Assembly (NCBI GenBank): GCA_031289625.1
Contig: JAITPB010000101.1
Coordinates: 1-23,339, forward strand
Length of the DNA stretch: 23,339 bases
Direction of reading: 5' to 3'
DNA from: Clostridiales bacterium
Lineage (GTDB): Bacteria > Bacillota > Clostridia > Lachnospirales > WQUN01
This document shows, piece after piece, positions 21,161-23,339 of the stretch (within the stretch, counting starts at the first letter, position 1; each line of letters begins with the position of its first letter). The notes under the pieces were generated by a model. It was not told the origin of the DNA and did no database searches. It saw nothing but the letters and a program-made list of their open reading frames with translations. Made by a program: the position numbers and the translations under genes.

Positions 21161-23032
21161 TTATATTGACCTGTTATTAATAGAAGCGTTCTGAAGTTTG
21201 AACTTGATATTATCGATTTCCTGCCTTGATAAGCCGTCTGCCTGTACTTCAGTTTTTAATGGAATGTTATTCGTTTTATCAATACAATGAATGGTCAATA
21301 ATCCATTTTCATCATAATCGTAAGTCGTCTCAAGTGGAGAGTTATAAGGTAATTGTTGAACATTTGTAGAGGCTTCAGTAATGATTGTACAGTCAGATAA
21401 TTCAACAAATTCTTCGGTTGATAAGCTCTCACAGACAGTACTTGAAATTGAACTTATATTATGTGTGCCGGTTCTGAATTTGCGCGTTTTAGTAGTTGGA
21501 ATTTGGCTATTGATGATTATCATATTCTGAATATGAAAATATCGTTCTTCAATTTCAAGAATCATATCGTCAGTAAAGGGAGTAGAAAATTCTATTTTAT
21601 AGGTATTATTATCTACAGCAACATTAATGTTTAATTTATTATCATCATTTATACTTATATTGATTGCAATATCGGTACCTGTAGTTAGAGGATTTTTATA
21701 TAAAACAGTTTTTAAGTCCAAAGTTTCTCCGATCTCAATTACTGTACTTCCGTTCACTTTTTTGTTTGCTAAATGAAAACCTAAATAAGTCATATTGTTT
21801 TGCGCCATAAAATTCATGACACTTGGAAAGTTTGAAACAACTAATTGTTTATGCTGTGCTATAGAAAATATTTTTTCACCATAACTTCTACTGATAACAT
21901 CACATATTGATAAATCATCGAATCCTCTTGTTTCTATATTGTGAGCTAATATCGCTGCGCCACATGCAACTGCAAATAAAGCATTATTCGGTGGTTGCAT
22001 TTCTAAGATTTTATCTGGATATCTCTCCTGTAATGCATTTTGGATTTGTGGCATTATTGTAGCACCACCTACAAGCAGAATCCGATTAAATGGAAAATTA
22101 TTATCTTGATTTATTATTTGCTTCGCCGTCGAAACAAAATCTTCCATCTTATTCAAGACTTGATGAAGTAAGCCGCTAGTTATTCTCTCAAATTCTTCAC
22201 GTGTAACATCAATATTTTTTTGAATATCTATATTATCAGTTAGTTGTTGATATTTAACCAATATACTTGTTTTTTCAAAAGATGATAAATCTATTTTAAG
22301 AGACTCGATATTTAAATACAAACCTTTTATAAATTCTTCATCATTTCTTAAGCATGTCTCTGATAAATGGCTCTCTTGTGCAAATTTTTCAATTACATAA
22401 TCTTGCAATCTGTTATCCCAATCTGTGCCGCCAAGATTACGAATACCACCTGTACATAAAATATTTACATTGTCCTGCTTAATCTCTGCTAATGAAAGAT
22501 CTAAAGTTCCTCCGCCTAAGTCGAAAACTAAAACAGTTTCCCCAACTAAATCTTTTCTTGTTTTACTATAATACAAAGCTGCGGCAGTTGGTTCATTAAC
22601 AATTCTTATAACTCTAATGCCTGCACATTCAGCGGCAATTTTTGTTGCTAATCGTTCAGAAAAATTAAAATACGCAGGTACACTAACGACGGATTCTCTA
22701 ATTATATTATTAGTTTGTCTAGCTTTTAGTACAATTTTCTTTAATATGTAAGCACTAATTTCTTCCGGACTACATCCATTAAAACGATATTCTTTATTAC
22801 CCATCTCTTTTTTGATCTCTTTAACAACTAATTTAATTTTATCAATATAATCATCTTTAGCGGCTTGCCCGACATTTATAGTACCATCATTAAGAAATTC
22901 TACAACTGAAGGCATAATTAGTGCTTGACCAGCTTCAATTGATATTAAGCCCTCTTGAGTTCCGGTTGAATATGCAAGGCTACAATTTGTTGTTCCTAAA
23001 TCAATCCCGTAATAACAAGGCAATTTATTCAT
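21161..23032 (-). CDS. Divergent Hsp70 (DnaK-like) family protein
   Basis: 623 residues. The ATPase domain is complete: GIDLGTTNCS (9-18), KKEMG near 74-78 with the expected catalytic-loop lysines, RIVNEPTAAALYY (connect 1), VFDLGGGTLDLSL (169-181) and ILLVGGATIMPQIQNAL (318-334). It should bind and hydrolyse ATP. After DVISRSYGEKI (378-388), matching the start of the DnaK substrate domain, sequence diverges strongly, with about 180 residues of Asn/Ile-rich material. It then rejoins the family at YDYDENGLLTIHCIDK and SRQEIDNIK near the C-terminus. The helical lid is essentially absent. The ATG at 23032 follows GGAAAGAG. No GrpE or J-domain gene is in view. It is not a housekeeping dnaK: wrong context, very AT-rich, and paired with a membrane protein 2 nt downstream. 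Confidence 0.88.
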   Translation of the reverse strand: MNKLPCYYGIDLGTTNCSLAYSTGTQEGLISIEAGQALIMPSVVEFLNDGTINVGQAAKDDYIDKIKLVVKEIKKEMGNKEYRFNGCSPEEISAYILKKIVLKARQTNNIIRESVVSVPAYFNFSERLATKIAAECAGIRVIRIVNEPTAAALYYSKTRKDLVGETVLVFDLGGGTLDLSLAEIKQDNVNILCTGGIRNLGGTDWDNRLQDYVIEKFAQESHLSETCLRNDEEFIKGLYLNIESLKIDLSSFEKTSILVKYQQLTDNIDIQKNIDVTREEFERITSGLLHQVLNKMEDFVSTAKQIINQDNNFPFNRILLVGGATIMPQIQNALQERYPDKILEMQPPNNALFAVACGAAILAHNIETRGFDDLSICDVISRSYGEKIFSIAQHKQLVVSNFPSVMNFMAQNNMTYLGFHLANKKVNGSTVIEIGETLDLKTVLYKNPLTTGTDIAINISINDDNKLNINVAVDNNTYKIEFSTPFTDDMILEIEERYFHIQNMIIINSQIPTTKTRKFRTGTHNISSISSTVCESLSTEEFVELSDCTIITEASTNVQQLPYNSPLETTYDYDENGLLTIHCIDKTNNIPLKTEVQADGLSRQEIDNIKFKLQNASINNRSI

Positions 23033-23055
23033 CTCTTTCCATTAATAAAAATTAG

Positions 23056-23084
23056 CAATACTTTTGTATTGAATTAAAATTATA
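23056..23084 (-). promoter_or_regulatory. Promoter and start-point inverted repeat of the Hsp70-like operon
   Basis: A perfect -10 TATAAT lies at 23079-23084 on the minus strand, with no clear -35. At the expected start of transcription is the inverted repeat CAATAC-TTTT-GTATTG (23056-23071). It may be an operator or a 5' hairpin. No CIRCE element (TTAGCACTC-type) is present, so HrcA control is not indicated. Confidence 0.5.
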
Positions 23085-23113
23085 AAACCATAAAAATCCC
23101 CCAATGCACAGTG

Positions 23114-23142
23114 TTGCTGTTTTCTTAACGATGTGATAGACT
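23114..23142 (+). promoter_or_regulatory. Possible promoter of the small ORF diverging from the Hsp70-like gene
   Basis: TTGCTG (23114-23119) and TAGACT (23137-23142) are separated by 17 bp. Each is an imperfect match to sigma-A consensus. They are placed just upstream of a strong ribosome site (AGGGAGGG, 23151-23158). Confidence 0.4.
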
Positions 23143-23164
23143 GTCCCTACAGGGAGGGATGGAA

Positions 23165-23302
23165 ATGGAAAGACGAGTATCACGTCGGACAACGCCTTGG
23201 GATGGTGATGAAAATATGATACCAACACAAGAATTCTTGAAGCGGTATTATGATGAGCATTACACCAGCCGTCATGAAAATATTGAAACTAGTGTCTTGT
23301 AA
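23165..23302 (+). CDS. Small hypothetical protein, 45 residues
   Basis: The reading MERRVSRRTTPWDGDENMIP, followed by TQEFLKRYYDEHYTSRHENI, is hydrophilic, with a basic N-terminus and an acidic, aromatic C-terminal half. No membrane segment or known motif is visible. AGGGAGGG ends 6 nt before the ATG at 23165; an in-frame ATG at 23159 touches that site and is less likely. It diverges from the Hsp70-like gene with about 130 nt between starts. The well-placed ribosome site and candidate promoter make a real gene plausible. Function unknown. Confidence 0.5.
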   Translation: MERRVSRRTTPWDGDENMIPTQEFLKRYYDEHYTSRHENIETSVL

Positions 23303-23339
23303 AGCTTAAAACTGTATCAAAAATATGACTACAAAAGAC

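Noticed and set aside
21161..23032. Housekeeping dnaK
   Set aside because: There is no grpE, dnaJ or hrcA neighbour and no CIRCE site. The substrate domain is divergent, and composition and location are those of an accessory island.

Overview
The window looks like the chromosome of an endospore-forming, rod-shaped member of the Clostridia. It carries spoIIE, two mreB-type genes, a complete minCDE set, a low-molecular-weight PBP (DacF type), Firmicutes-style Shine-Dalgarno sites and frequent GTG/TTG starts. From 1 to about 18690 the base composition is even and somewhat above 50% GC by eye. From there to the right end it drops to roughly one third GC or less, with different codon use. This marks a transferred region.

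Layout. 1-246 is the 5' end of an mreB/mbl-type gene reading left out of the window. 391-1104 is a ZIP metal transporter, also leftward. Divergent from it is an Fe-S/thiolation operon, 1262-4470: an Rrf2/IscR-type repressor, cysteine desulfurase, the IscU scaffold and the tRNA 2-thiouridylase MnmA. Its promoter has a palindromic operator-like site around the start point. Convergent to it are a small tail-anchored protein (4442-4765) and the sporulation phosphatase SpoIIE (4843-7200). 7416-9911 carries a zinc-dependent phospholipase C-like protein and a D-Ala-D-Ala carboxypeptidase. A near-consensus promoter at 9929-9957, followed by a structured leader, starts a long envelope and division operon: mreB, mreC, mreD, PBP2, minC, minD, minE, rodA-like and mgsA, ending at a strong terminator (18535-18566). 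It joins lateral-wall synthesis (MreBCD, PBP2, RodA) and septum placement (MinCDE) in one transcript, with methylglyoxal synthase last.

The island. On the minus strand at 18630-18676 lies only the 3' half of a tRNA-Asp(GTC), anticodon arm to discriminator base, followed by its own terminator; the 5' half is missing. This is what remains when an element integrates into a tRNA gene, and it coincides with the composition break. Inside come decayed toxin-antitoxin genes: a HicB-like antitoxin, a frameshifted hicA, a truncated brnT and a frameshifted antitoxin. A 42-bp near-perfect palindrome lies between the two families. Next is an AT-rich leftward two-gene unit: a divergent Hsp70 (21161-23032) and, 2 nt downstream, a membrane protein with two InlB-type beta domains, one transmembrane segment and a C-terminal MORN repeat (19863-21158). 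A 45-codon ORF (23165-23302) diverges from the Hsp70. I know of no named system with the Hsp70 plus InlB/TM/MORN pairing; it is the best candidate here for something undescribed, though its function cannot be read from sequence.
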